Shown: positions 9,501 to 22,389 of the stretch, in pieces
Layout of the letters: the number at the start of each line of letters is the position of its first letter
Position numbering within the stretch: the first letter of the stretch is position 1
NCBI RefSeq assembly: GCF_963678635.1
Contig: NC_087063.1
Coordinates: forward strand, 28,842,599 to 28,906,598
Origin: Symsagittifera roscoffensis
Lineage: Eukaryota; Xenacoelomorpha; Acoela; Convolutidae
Length of the DNA: 64,000 nucleotides
Reading direction: 5' to 3'
Program-made: the position numbers and the translations under genes
The notes under the pieces: model-generated
The model's input: the letters and a program-made list of their open reading frames with translations, nothing else
The model's database searches: none
Told to the model about the DNA's origin: nothing

Positions 9501-12279
9501 AGTAAAATACGAGTTATCCTCTCAAATCTACTTCAAAATCAAAGAACTTGCCTATCTACTCAGAAATCAACAGTTTTTTTGTCCAAAATGAAGTTCTCCG
9601 ACTCAGCAAAAGCCCTCTCGGAAAAACTTAATCAATCAAAGAGTTCACTTTTGAACCGAGTAATGAGTATCAAAACTTTAAGCTTACTGCTGAATTACTC
9701 CTGACAAAAAAAAATTAGTTATTCTAAAAAATTTGAATATCAAAGACTCTTTTTATTCTCTACCGAATTCCCAAATTTGTCAAAAATTCCCAGCAAAACT
9801 CTTTGTTTCTTCATTTCTTATAAAATTTTCAAAAATTAAACTCTTGCAAGATCAGGTTTGGAATAAAGTTTCCAAAGATTTGCATTGAAAATATTATAAT
9901 TTTTGAGTTATCCTCTCAAGTCTACGTCAAAATCAAAGAATTTGCGTTTATACTCAAAAATCAACAATTTTTACCAATTATATACATAAAACTCAATTGA
10001 CTTGATGAGAAAACTTGCAGAGATGCTACTTATTGTGACGTTTATGTTTTCCAAAATAAAGTTCTCCGACTCAGCAAAAGCCTACTCGGGGAAACTTAAT
10101 TAATCAAAGAGTCTACTTTTGAACCGAGTAATGAGTATCAAAGCTTTAAACTTACTGCTGAGTTGCACCTGACAAAAAAAATTTAATTATTCTTAAAAAC
10201 GTGAATAATAAAGACTCTTTTTATTCCCTAACTGATTCCCAAATTTGTCAAAAATCCCCAGCAAAATTCTTTGTTTCTTCATTTCATAAAAAACTTTCAA
10301 CGTTTAAACTCTTGCATGATCAGGTTTGGAATAAAATTTCCAGAGATTTGCTTTGAAAAATTAGTAAAATACGAGTTATCCTCTCAAATCTACTTCAAAA
10401 TCAAAGAACTTGCCTATCTACTCAGAAATCAACAATTTTTTTGTCCAAAATGAAGTTCTCCGACTCAGCAAAAGCCCTCTCGGGGAAACTTAATCAATCA
10501 AAGAGTTTACTTTTGAACCGAAATTTTAGTACCAAAACTTTAGGCTTACTGCTGAATTACACCTGAAAAAAAAAATAGTTATTCTAAAAAACATGAATAA
10601 CAAAAATTCTTTTTATTCCCTTCCCGATTCCCAAATTTGTCAAAAATCCCCAGCAAATTTTTTTGTTTCTTCATTTCATAAAAAACTTTCAAAGGTTAAA
10701 CTCTTGCATGATCAGGTTTGGAATAAAATTTCCAGAGATTTGCTTTGAAACATTAGTAAAATACAAGTTATCCTCTCAAATCTACTTCAAAATCAAAGAA
10801 CTTGCCTATCTACTCAGAAATCAACAATTTTTTGTCCAAAATGAAGTTCTCCGACTCAGCAAAAGCCCTCTCGGGGAAACTTAATCAATCAAAGAATTTA
10901 CTTTTGAACCGAGTTTTGAGTACCAAAACTTTAGGCTTACTGCTGAATTACACCTGACAAAAAAAATTTAGTTATTCTAAAAAACTTGAATATCGAAGAC
11001 TCTTTTTATTCTCTACTCGATTCCCAAATTTGCCAAAATTCCCCAGAACATTTTTTTGTTTCTTCATTTCATAAAAAACTTTCGAAGTTTAAACTCTTGC
11101 ATGATCAGGTTTGGAATAAAAATTTCAAAGATTTGCTTTGAAAAATTCAAAAGATTTGAGTTATCCTCTCAAGTCTACGTCAAAATCAAAGAACTTGACT
11201 ATCTACTCAAAAGTCAACAATTTTTTATCGATTATTTACGTAAAACTCAATTGAATTGATGAGAAATCTTGCAGAGATGCTACTTGTTGGAACATTTAAT
11301 TTGTCCAAAATAAGTTCTCCGACTCAGCAAAAGCCTACTCGGGGAAACTTAATTAATCAAAAAGTTTACTTTTGAACCGAGTATTGAGTATCAAAACTTT
11401 AAGCTTACTGCTGAATTACACCTGACAAAAAAATTTAGTTATATAAAAAAAAATTGAATATCAAAGACCTATTTTATTCTCTACCCGATTCCAAAATTTG
11501 TCAAAAATCCCCAGCAAATTTTTTTGTTTCTTCATTTCATACAAAAACTTTCAAAGTTTAAACTCTTGCATGATCAGGTTTGGAATAAAATTTCCAGAGA
11601 TTTGCTTTGAAAAATTAGTGAAATACGAGTTATCCTCTCAAATCTACTTCAAAATCAAAGAACTTGCCTATCTACTCAGAAATCAACAACTTTTTTGTCC
11701 AAAATAAAGTTCTCCGACTCAGCAAAAGCCTACTCGAGGAAATTTAATCAATCAAAGTGTTTACTTTTGAACCGAGTATCGAGTATCAAAACTTTAGGCC
11801 TACTGCTGAATTAAACCTGACAAAAAAAACTTAGTTATTCTAAAAAACTTGAATATCGAAGACTCTTTTTATTCTCTACTCGATTCCCAAATTTGCCAAA
11901 ATTCCCCAGCAAATTTTTTTGTTTTTTCATTTCATAAAAAACTTTCAAAGTTTAAACTCTTGCATGATCAGGTTTGGAATAAAAATTTCAAAGATTTGCT
12001 TTGAAAATATCAAAAGATTTGAGTTATCCTCTCAAGTCTACGTCAAAATCAAATAACTTGACTATCTACTCAAAAGTCAACAATTTTTTATCGATTATAT
12101 ACGTAAAACTCAATTGAATTGATGAGAAAACTTGCAGAGATGCTACTTGTTGGAACATTTATTTTGTCCAAAATAAAGTTCTCCGACTCAGCAAAAGCCT
12201 ACTCGGGGAAACTTAATTAATCAAAAAGTTTACTTTTGAACCGAGTATTGAGTATCAAAACTTGAAGCTTACTGCTGAA

Positions 12280-13925
12280 TTACACCTGACAAAAAAATAG
12301 CTATTCTCAAAAACTCGAATATAAAAGACTCTTTTTATTCTCTACCCAATTCCCAAATTTGTCAAAATTCCCCAGCAAATTTTTTTGTTTCTTCATTTCA
12401 TAAAAAACTTTCAAAATTTAAACTCTTGCATGATCAGGTTTGGAATAAAATTTCCAGAGATTTGCTTTGAAAAATTAGTGAAATACGAGTTATCCTCTCA
12501 AATTTACTTCAAAATCAAAGAAATTGCCTGTCTACTCAGAAATCAACATTTTTTTTGTCCAAAATAAAGTTCTCCGACTCAGCAAAAGCCTACTCGAGGA
12601 AATTTAATCAATCAAAGAGTTTACTTTTGAACCGAGTATCAAGTATCAAAACTTTAAGCTTACTGCTGAAATACACCTGACAAAAAAATAGCTATTCTCA
12701 AAAACTCGAATATCAAAGACTCTTTTTATTCTCTACCCAATTCCCAAATTTGTCAAAATTCCCCAGCAAATTTTTTTGTTTCTTCATTTCATAAAAAACT
12801 TTCAAAATTTAAACTCTTGCATGATCAGGTTTGAAATAAAATTTCCAAAGATTTGCTTTCCAAAATTCAAAAATTTTGAGTTATCCTCTCAAGTCTACGT
12901 CAAAATCAAAGGACTTGACTATCTACTCAAAAATCAACAATTTTTTATCAATTATATACGTAAAACTCAATTGAATTGATGAGAAAACTTGCAGATATGC
13001 TACTTGTTAGAACGTTTATCTTGTCCAAAATAAAGTTCTCCAACTCGGCAAAAGCCTACTCGGGGAAACTTAATCAATCAAAAAATTTACTTTTGAACCG
13101 AGTAATGAGTACCAAAGCTTTAAGCTTACTGCTGAATTACACCTCACAAAAAAATTTAGTTATTCTCAAAAACATGAATAACAAAGATTCTTTTTATTCC
13201 CTACCCGATTCCCAAATTTGTCGAAAAAATTCCCAGCAAATTTTTTTGTTTCTTCATTTCATAAAAAACTTTCAAAGTTTTAACTCTTGCATGATCAGGT
13301 TTGGAATAAAATTTCTAAAGATTTGGTTTGAAAAATTCAAAAACGTTGAGTTATCCTCTCAAATCTATGTCAAAATCAAAGAACTTGACTATCTACTCAG
13401 AAATCAACAATTTTTTTGTCTAAAAAAAAGATCTCCGACTCAGCAAAAGCCTACTCGGGGAAACTTAATCAATCAAAGAGTTTACTTTTGAACCGAGTAT
13501 TGAGTATCAAAATTTTAAGCTTACTGCTGAATTACACTTGACAAGAAAAATTAGTTATTCTCAAAAACATGAATAACAAAGATTCTTTTTATTCCTTTCC
13601 CGATTCCCAAATTTGTCAAAAATTCCCAGCAAATTTTTTTGTTTCTTCATTTCATAAAAAACTTTCAAAGTTTAAACTCTTGCATGATCAGGTTTTGAAT
13701 AAAATTTCTAACGATTTGATTGGAAAAATTCAAAAACTTTGAGTTATCCTCTCAAATCAACGTCAAAATCAAAGAACTTGACTATCTACTCAGAAATCAA
13801 CAATTTTTTTGTCTAAAAAAAAGATCTCCGACTCAGCAAAAGCCTACTCGGGGAAACTTAATCAATCAAAAAGTTTACTTTTGAACCGAGTTTTGAGTAT
13901 CAAAATTTTAAGCTTACTGCTGAAT
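12280..13925. repeat. 1,645-bp higher-order repeat, copy 1 (array B)
   Basis: A block of four units (short, long, short, short) is followed immediately by a near-identical second block. The same private variants recur with an offset of 1,645 bp, including TAGCTATTCTCAAAAACTCG, a three-base insertion in GTCGAAAAAATTCCCAGC and GATCTCCGACTC. Confidence 0.9.
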
Positions 13926-15460
13926 TACACCTGACAAAAAAATAGCTATTCTCAAAAACTCGAATATAAAAGACTCTTTTTATTCTCTACCCAATTCCCA
14001 AATTTGTCAAAATTCCCCAGCAAATTTTTTTGTTTCTTCATTTCATAAAAAACCTTCAAAATTTAAACTCTTGCATGATCAGGTTTGGAATAAAATTTCC
14101 AGAGATTTGCTTTGAAAAATTAGTGAAATACGAGTTATCCTCTCAAATCTACTTCAAAATCAAAGAAATTGCCTGTCTACTCAGAAATCAACATTTTTTT
14201 GTCCAAAATAAAGTTCTCCGACTCAGCAAAAGCCTACTCGAGGAAATTTAATCAATCAAAGAGTTTACTTTTGAACCGAGTATCAAGTATCAAAACTTTA
14301 AGCTTACTGCTGAAATACACCTGACAAAAAAATAGCTATTCTCAAAAACTCGAATATCAAAGACTCTTTTTATTCTCTACCCAATTCCCAAATTTGTCAA
14401 AATTCCCCAGCAAATTTTTTTGTTTCTTCATTTCATAAAAAACTTTCAAAATTTAAACTCTTGCATGATCAGGTTTGAAATAAAATTTCCAAAGATTTGC
14501 TTTCCAAAATTCAAAAATTTTGAGTTATCCTCTCAAGTCTACGTCAAAATCAAAGGACTTGACTATCTACTCAAAAATCAACAATTTTTTATCAATTATA
14601 TACGTAAAACTCAATTGAATTGATGAGAAAACTTGCAGATATGCTACTTGTTAGAACGTTTATCTTGTCCAAAATAAAGTTCTCCAACTCGGCAAAAGCC
14701 TACTCGGGGAAACTTAATCACTCAAAAAATTTACTTTTGAACCGAGTAATGAGTACCAAAGCTTTAAGCTTACTGCTGAATTACACCTCACAAAAAAATT
14801 TAGTTATTCTCAAAAACATGAATAACAAAGATTCTTTTTATTCCCTACCCGATTCCCAAATTTGTCGAAAAAATTCCCAGCAAATTTTTTTGTTTCTTCA
14901 TTTCATAAAAAACTTTCAAAGTTTTAACTCTTGCATGATCAGGTTTGGAATAAAATTTCTACAGATTTGGTTTGAAAAATTCAAAAACGTTGAGTTATCC
15001 TCTCAAATCTATGTCCAAATCAAAGAACTTGACTATCTACTCAGAAATCAACAATTTTTTTGTCTAAAAAAAAGATCTCCGACTCAGCAAAAGCCTACTC
15101 GGGGAAACTTAATCAATCAAAGAGTTTACTTTTGAACCGAGTATTGAGTATCAAAATTTTAAGCTTACTGCTGAATTACACCTCACAAAAAAATTTAGTT
15201 ATTCTCAAAAACATGAATAACAAAGATTCTTTTTATTCCTTTCCCGATTCCCAAATTTGTCAAAAATTCCCAGCAAATTTTTTTGTTTCTTCATTTCATA
15301 AAAAACTTTCAAAGTTTAAACTCTTGCATGATCAGGTTTTGAATAAAATTTCTAACGATTTGATTGGAAAAATTCAAAAACTTTGAGTTATCCTCTCAAA
15401 TCAACGTCAAAATCAAAGAACTTGAATATCTACTCAGAAATCAACAATTTTTTTGTCCAA
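13926..15460. repeat. 1,645-bp higher-order repeat, copy 2 (array B)
   Basis: Second copy of the four-unit block, about 99 percent identical by eye. It loses correspondence near 15450, where copy 1 keeps the GTCTAAAAAAAAGATC variant and this copy reverts to the common GTCCAAAATAAA type, which marks the crossover region. Confidence 0.9.
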
Positions 15461-18420
15461 AATAAATTTCTCCGACTCAGCAAAAGCCTAATCGGGGAAA
15501 CCTAATCAATCAAAGAGTTTACTTTTGAACCGAGTATTGAGTATCAAAATTTTAAGCTTACTGCTGAATTACACTTGACAAGAAAAGTTAGTTATTCTCA
15601 AAAACATGAATAACAAAGATTCTTTTTATTCCCTTCCCGATTCCCAAATTTGTCAAAAATCCCCAGCAAATTTTTTTGTTTCTTCATTTCATAATAAACT
15701 TTCAAAGTTTAAACTCTTGCATAATCAGGTTTGGAATAAAATTTCTAAAGATTTGGTTGGAAAAATTCAAAAACTTTGAGTTATCCTCTCAAATCAATGT
15801 CAAAATCAAAGAGCTTGAATATCTACTCAGAAATCAACAATTTTTTTGTCCAAAATAAAGTTCTCCGACTCAGCAAAAGCCTTCTCGGGAAACTTAATCA
15901 ATCAAAGAGCTTACTTTTGAACCGAGTATTAAGTATCAAAACTTTAAGCTTACTGCTGAATTACACCTGACAAAAAACTTTAGTTAATCTCAAAAACTTG
16001 AAATCAAAGACTCTTTTTGATCCCTACCCGATTCTCAAATTTGTCAAAAACCCCCAGCAAAATTCTTTGTTTCTTCATTTCTTATAAATTTTTCAAGTTT
16101 TAAACTCTTGCAAGATCAGGTTTGGAATAAAATTTCCAAAGATTTGCTTGGAAAAATTCAAAAATTTTGAGTTATCCTCTCAAGTCAACGTCAAAATCAA
16201 AGAACTTGAGTATCTACTCAAAAATCAAAATTTTTTATCAATTATATGCGTAAGATTCAATTGACTTGATGAGAAAACTTGCAGAGATGCTACTTGTTGG
16301 AACGTTTATGTTGTCCAAAATAAAGTTCTCTGACTCAGCAAAAGCCTACTCGGGGAAACTTAATCAACCAAAGGGTTTACTTTTGAAACGAGTATTGAAT
16401 ATCAAAACTTTAAGCTTACTCCTGAATTACACCTGACAAAAAAAAGTTTAGTTATTCCCAAAAATTTGACTATCAAAGACTCTTTTTATTCTCTACACGA
16501 TTCCCAAATTTGTCAAAAATCCCCAGCAAATTTTGTGTTTCTTCATTTCATCAAAAACTTTCAAAGTTTAAACTCTTGCATGATCAGGTTTGGAATAATA
16601 TTTCCAGAGATTTGCTTTGAAAAGTTCATAAATTTCGAGTTATCCTCTCAAATCTACGTCAAACTCAAAGAACTTGACTATCTACTCAGAAATCAACAAT
16701 TTTTTGTCCAAAATAAAGTTCTCCGACTCAGCAAAGGCCTACTCGGGGAAACTTAATCAATCAAAGAGTTTACGTTTGAACCGAGTATTGAGTATCAAAA
16801 CTTTAAGCTTACTGCTGAATTACACCTGACAAAAAAAATTTAGTTATTCTCAAAAACTTGAAATCAAAGACTCTTTTTGATCCCTACCCGATTCTCAAAT
16901 TTGTATAAAATCACCAGCAAAATTCTTTGTTTATTCATTTCATATAAATTTTTCAAAATTTAAACTCTCCATGATCAGTTTTGGAATAATATTTCCAGAG
17001 ATTTGCTTTGAAAAATTCATAAATTTTGAGTTATCCTCTCAAATCTACGTCAAAATCAAAGAACTTGACTATCTACTCAGAAATCAACATTTTTTTGTCC
17101 AAAATAAAGTTCTCCGACTCAGCAAAAGCCTACTCGGGGAAATTTAACCAATCAAAGAGTTTACTTTTGAACCGAGTATTGTGTATCAAAACTTCAAGCT
17201 TACTGCTGAATTACACCTGACAAAAAAAAATTTTGGTTTTTCTCAAAAATTTGAATATCAAAGTCTCTTTTAATTCCCTACCCGATTCCCAAAATTGTCA
17301 AACATCCCCAGCTTTGTTTCTTCGTTTCTTATAAGATTTTCAAAAATTAAACTCTTGCAAGATCAGGCTTGGAATAAAATTTCCAAAGATTTGCTGTGAA
17401 AAATCATAAATTTTGAGTTATCCTCTCAAGTCTACGTCAAAATCGAAGAACTTAACTATCTACTAAAAAATCAACAGTTTTTTATCGATTATATACAAAA
17501 AACTCAATTGACTTGATGAGAAAACTTGCAGCGATGCTACTTGTTAGAACGTTTATGTTGTCCAGAATATTGTTCTCCGACTCAGCAAAAGCCTACTCGG
17601 GGAAACTTAATCAATCAAATAGTTTACTTTTGACCCGAGTATTAAGTATCAAAGCTTTAAGCTTACTGCTCAATTACACCTGACTAGAAAAAAAAACATT
17701 AGTTATTCTCAAAAACTTGAATATCAAAGACTCTTTCTATTCTCTACCCGATTCTCAATATTGTCAAAAATCGCCAGAAAATTTTTTTTTTGTTTCTTCA
17801 TTTCATAAAAAACTTTCAAAGTTTAAACTCTTGCATGATCAGGTTTGGAATAATTTCCAGAGATTTGCTTTGAAAAATTCATAAATTTCCAGTTATCCTC
17901 TCAAATCTTTGTCAAAATCAAAGACCTGGATTATCTACTCAGAAATCAACAATTTTTTTGTCCAAAATAAAGTTCTCCGACTCAGCAAAGGCCTGCTCGG
18001 GAAAATTTAATCAATCAAAGAGTTTACTTTTGAACCGAGTACTGAGTATCAAAGCTTTAAACTTACTGCTGAATTACACCTGACAAAAAAATTTAGTTAT
18101 TCTCAAAAACTTGAATAACAAAGACTCTTTTTATTCCCTAACAGATTCTCAAATTTGTCAAAAATCTCCAGCAAATTTCTTTGTTTCTTCATTTCTTAAA
18201 AAATTTAAAAGTTTAAAACCTTGCATGATCAGGTTTGGAATAAATTCCCAAAGACTTGCTTTGAAAATTCAAAAATTTTGAGTTATCCTCTCAAATCTAC
18301 GTCAAAATCAAAGAACTTGACTATCTACTCAAAAATCAACAATTATTTATCGATTATATTCAAAAACTTTAATTGACTTGATGAGAAAACTGGCAGAGAT
18401 GCTATTTGCTAGAATTTTAT

Positions 18421-18549
18421 TTCTTGTGTTACTTATATCGGCAATATTTCTTAGTTTTACAGCAAACAATTTTTGCTCATTCGTTTTTGCGACTGCTTTT
18501 GTTCCTTTTTTTTACTTATTTGGAAAACAAGTAAATTAAAACTTATTAA
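18421..18549. other. Conserved tail after array B
   Basis: Counterpart of 1701-1812, with the landmarks TTTCTTGTGTTACTTATATC, TTTTACAGCAAACAATTTT and GCGACTGCTTTTGTTCC. Similarity to the module A tail fades near 18525. The about 1.25 kb that separates the A tail from the plus-strand remnant of module B is absent here, and the tail runs almost directly into module C. Confidence 0.7.
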
Positions 18550-18589
18550 ATCTTTTCGTGAATAATTTAAAATTTATTCACGAAAAGAT
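18550..18589. repeat. 16-bp inverted repeat at the B-C module junction
   Basis: Arms ATCTTTTCGTGAATAA (18550-18565) and TTATTCACGAAAAGAT (18574-18589) are perfect reverse complements around an 8-base loop. The right arm is ordinary module sequence, also present in module B near 3071 and 3843. The left arm is an inverted extra copy found only at this junction, so it was probably made when the junction formed. Confidence 0.9.
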
Positions 18590-19057
18590 ATCCTTCCCAA
18601 CTATAGTGAGTTTGCTAAAAATCAAAAAAGAATTGGGAGATTTTGTTGGTCTGAAAAACTCTCCAACGCAAGAATTTACTTTTAACTTTGTTCCCAATTG
18701 CTGAAAAAAAATGAATCTGGTCAAATCAAAAATTTCCAGCACGTCTATCTTGGTTAAAAAAAAGGAGGAGAAAAGATATCAGCAATACGGAATACTGTTA
18801 TTCACGATGCTGAAAATGCTGTGTATGAGATAGCAATATACAAGAAGAAAATGGTATGTGTCACAATCATGAAGTACAGTGTGAACAAGCCACGTTACAT
18901 TCAGATTCTACTCTTCACTGCAAAAGAGAACGAAGTCTTGAAGCAACCTGCCTATGTCAACTACACTTTGAAGAATTCAAAGCACTCGCCCAAGTCTTGG
19001 GAGACTTTATGTATTTTGAGAACTGCAATCTTCAACAACTTTGTTGAATTATGTTAA
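18574..19057 (+). pseudogene. Plus-strand coding-like remnant of the fossil element, module C
   Basis: Counterpart of 3838-4383, including the Cys/His-rich stretch (MCHNHEVQCEQ, then CLCQLHFEEF). This copy lacks some sequence around 18815 relative to module B. It is broken, with a few breaks. The protein family is not recognised. It converges on the pPolB-like remnant downstream. Confidence 0.45.
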
Positions 19058-19502
19058 TATAGTCATGTAATTCAAATATTCATCTTCCTGAATCATTTTT
19101 TTAAAACTTCACTGAGCTGAGCAGTATGAGTTGGATAATTGGTTCTTCCAAAAAAATTGTTTTAGAGCTTCAAAGTAAAGTGCGACTATTTCATATCAAC
19201 TTCAAAAGCTCCAGACATTTTTGCTAACAGTTTTGGAATCTCAAAACTTACCAAAACTGCAAGGTTTGGAAACAGAATCACAAATTTTTCAATTTTAGTG
19301 GACTTTGCATAATGGATGATGTAAATTTTTTTTAAAGTTATCGGTCACATACTAAAATAATAGATCTTATAGAATATCTTAGAAAAGGAAACAACTGGAG
19401 AAACAATCAGAAATTTTAGTTGAAAAATTAGGAATATAGTAAACTGGTTCATTTTATCCCCTCGGTTTTGTCTTATGTAGAAACAATGAAAAAAAAGTAT
19501 CA
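19058..19502. other. Convergent spacer, module C
   Basis: Counterpart of 4384-4846. AT-rich, with no supportable gene. Confidence 0.4.
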
Positions 19503-20535
19503 TCAATGATGAATGCACTGTAGAAAATGAACAATCAGAAATTGTATGTCTACTACTGAAAGTCCATGAAAACTTTTAGGCTCATAACCAGACTTTATTA
19601 TGAGTTCTAAAAAGTGTCTGCAGGTGTGAGATTCGATATCATTACGACCGTTCGTGTACATGGCTAATGCGCGGAAAAGACACAAATAGTCTTTTTATAG
19701 TTCCTTGTTTTTGTTAGATAAAAGACAGTTCACTTGTGTATGTCGTAGTAAAGTTCGGGTAATACAGAGTCCGGACATCCCATTGGAACTTTTTTGAGCA
19801 AAGCAGCAAAAATTGTGACGTTAGTAATCAACTTGAATCGCCACTTTGTGTTTTGACGTTCTTGGATACATTGCTCCACAATATCAAATTTTTCCACTTT
19901 TCCTTGGATTGTTATCAAGTTTGCTTTGGTACAAAGCAAAAGGAACTTTTCAAAAAAAAAATATTGTTTTTCATGGGCGTAGAAATAATGATATTCACCA
20001 GTCACAAAGTTGCGAAGAACAAAACCCAGAGTAATGTTGATTTTAGCGGCTGAATCGAGCTGGTTGAAGCCATCTTCAAGTTTCTCGTTGATGAATTTAG
20101 TGTTTAGCTTGAAAATTTGGAAATTAGATACCTTATGTTGCCCATTTTCCATCTCAGATAATGTTGACAAGCACTAAGCTCCTCCTTCAGTTTTTCACCA
20201 TTTTCAGCTTCTTAATCCACAATTTTGATCAAAACGGCTACAGTATCACTGGGTTTCCGTTGTTTTGCTCCATTTTCTTTTCTCCGATGTTGTTGGAGAG
20301 AGAAGTAACTTGGGAACTCTTGTTTATAAAAAGGACAAAGCATCGACTGCTTCAAACTTGATTGAGCATGCTTCTTGATCATATGATAGTTCATTTCTTG
20401 TTAATTGTAAGCTGAATACTTTCAATCAGGGCAAGAAATAACTCCTTTAGCACATTTTTGTGATTTTGATGTCCAGCACCGTTTTGGTGAATGTACATAA
20501 TTCCACAATCTCCACACTTCACTTTCTCGTTTCGT
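19503..20535 (-). pseudogene. Polinton-like pPolB N-terminal remnant, module C
   Basis: This is the best preserved of the three copies. Read on the minus strand, Cys/His finger-like stretches (CGDCGIMY near 20515; CPFYKQEF near 20340) come first, then a Glu/Lys-rich linker. Next is a stretch of about 145 residues (20170 to 19730) containing KINITLGFVLRNF, YHYFYAHEKQ, IVEQCIQERQNTKWRFK and GCPDSVLPE. Last is a block with CLFRALAMYTNG, HTCRHFLELI and FHGLSVVDIQFL (19685 to 19503). The LFRALA block with the downstream GLSVVDI segment is what I associate with the region before the exonuclease domain in Polinton pPolB. That is recalled knowledge, not a search. The exonuclease and polymerase domains are absent. 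It is broken, with several breaks. Confidence 0.65.
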
Positions 20536-20743
20536 CTAAGGGCAGGAAATATCATAAAAAATTGGGAGTTTAGAAGTGTTTCAAATTTAAAACTTTAAGT
20601 ATCAATTGAATAAAGAACTTTCTTTTTCTTATAGCGAAGTAATGAATTTTAAAATTTAAAGTAAAATTTGATTGACTTAATTCTGATTGACAAACAAAAT
20701 TTATGATTTTTTCCGATAAAATGAACGTATTTATACTAAAAGT
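20536..20743. other. Conserved spacer upstream of pPolB-like remnant, module C
   Basis: Counterpart of 521-722 and 5871-6127. No gene is visible. Confidence 0.5.
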
Positions 20744-20995
20744 TACGTCATCGCCTACCCAATTATCCTTTATGGTTATGACGTCATTCCTTAAATAGAA
20801 GTAATGTCACCAAGAAGGCATTTTTTCTTTTATGGTCATGACGTCATTCTTTAAACAGAAGTGAGGTCACCACTCACTCGATTTTTCTTCTATGGACATG
20901 CCGTCATTCTTTGAAAAGAGGTGACACTACCACCCACACAGTTTGCTTTTTATGGTTGTAACGTCATCGCCTACGCAGTTTTCTAACTATGGAGA
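20744..20995. repeat. 60-bp minisatellite with CRE-type palindromes, module C
   Basis: Four 60-bp steps at 20779, 20839, 20899 and 20959. Exact TGACGTCA remains at 20779-20786 and 20839-20846; the third reads TGCCGTCA-like. The variants are shared with module B more than with module A, so B and C are the closer pair. Confidence 0.8.
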
Positions 20996-21192
20996 AACTT
21001 CTAGATTTTTCCATTTTAGAAAATCACCCAATCTGAACTCGGCAGTTTCTGGACATAACTTTGGATAAAAAACAATCATTACTTGAAAAACCTCTGTTAA
21101 AAATCAATTGAATTTCCTCGAGTTACTCTACAAAAAAGAGAAGCTATTGTGATTTCTTTACTGATGAAATAGATGTCGATTCTTATTTTTTT
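20996..21192. other. Conserved spacer between minisatellite and satellite, module C
   Basis: Counterpart of 976-1185 and 6381-6576, ending at CAACAATTTTTGGACGTC. No gene is visible. Confidence 0.5.
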
Positions 21193-22389
21193 CAACAATT
21201 TTTGGACGTCTATCTTGTCCAAAAAAGAGTTCAAAAATTTTGAGTTATCCTCTAAAATCTACGTCAAAATCAAACAACTTGACTGTCTACTCAAAAAACA
21301 ACAATTTTTAATCGATTATATACGGAAAACTCAAATGAATTGGTAAGAAAACTGGCAGAGATGCTACTTGTTAGAACGTTTATGTTGTCCAAAATAAAGT
21401 TCTCCGACTCAGCAAAAGCCTACTAGGGGAAACTTAATCAATCAAAGAGTTTACTTTTGAACCGAGTAATGAGTATCAAAGCTTGAAGCTTACTGCTGAA
21501 CTACACCTGACAAAAAATATTTACTTATTCCCAAAACGTGAATAATAAAGACTCTTTTTATTCCCTACCCTATTCCCAAATTGGTCAAAAATACCCAGCA
21601 AAATTCTTTGTTTCTTCAATTCTTAAATGATTTTCAAAGTTTAAACTCTTGCATGATCAGGTTTGGAATAATATTTCCAGAGATTTGCTTTGAAAAATTC
21701 AAAAATTTTGAGTTATCCTCTCAAATCTACGTCAAATTCAAAGAACTTGACTATCTACTCAGAAATCAACCATTTTTTGTCCAAAATAAAGTTCTCCGAC
21801 TCAGCAAAAGCCTACTCGGAGAAACTTAATCAATCAAAGAGTTTAATTTTGAACCGAGTTTTGAGTATCAAAACTTTAAGCTTACTGCTGAATGACACCT
21901 GGCAAAAAAACTAGTTATTCTCAAACACGTGAATATCAAAGACTCTTTTTATTCTCTACCCGATTCCCAAATTTGTCAAAAATCCCCAGCAAGTTTTTTT
22001 GTTTCTTCATTTCACTAAAAACTTTCAAAGTTTAAACTCTTGCATGATCACGTTTGGAATAAAAATTCCAGAGATTTGTTTTGAAAAATTAAAAAATTTT
22101 GAGTTATCCTCTAAAGTCTACATCAAAATCAAAAAACTTGACTATCTACTCAGAAGTCAACAATTTTTTTGTCAAAAAAAAGTTCTACGACTCAGCAAAA
22201 GCCTACTCTGGGAAACTTAATCAATCAAAGAGTTTACTTTTGAACCGATTATTGAGTATCAAATCTTGAAGCTTACTGCTGAATTACACCTGACAAAAAT
22301 AAAATTCTCTCAAAAACTTGAATATCAAAGACTCTTTTTATTCCCTACCCGATTCCCAAATTTGTCAAAAGTCCCCAGCAAAATTCTTG

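Larger units (their letters stand above)
6577..18420. repeat. Satellite array B, about 28 head-to-tail units
   Basis: All units have the same orientation. I count 11 long-form units, recognised by the GAGAAAACTTGCAGAGATGC marker (near 7031, 7495, 8356, 10000, 11256, 12121, 12976, 14620, 16266, 17511, 18375). I count 17 short-form junctions, where CAACAATTTTTTT runs straight into GTCCAAAATA. Eleven units of about 470 bp and seventeen of 393 bp sum to the observed 11.84 kb. Long and short units are interspersed, not blocked. The array ends in a long-form unit that passes into the tail found at 1701. Most units hold a HindIII site (AAGCTT, for example 9285-9290). Open frames of about 60 residues recur once per unit, but they vary freely and are not supported as genes. 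Confidence 0.97.
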
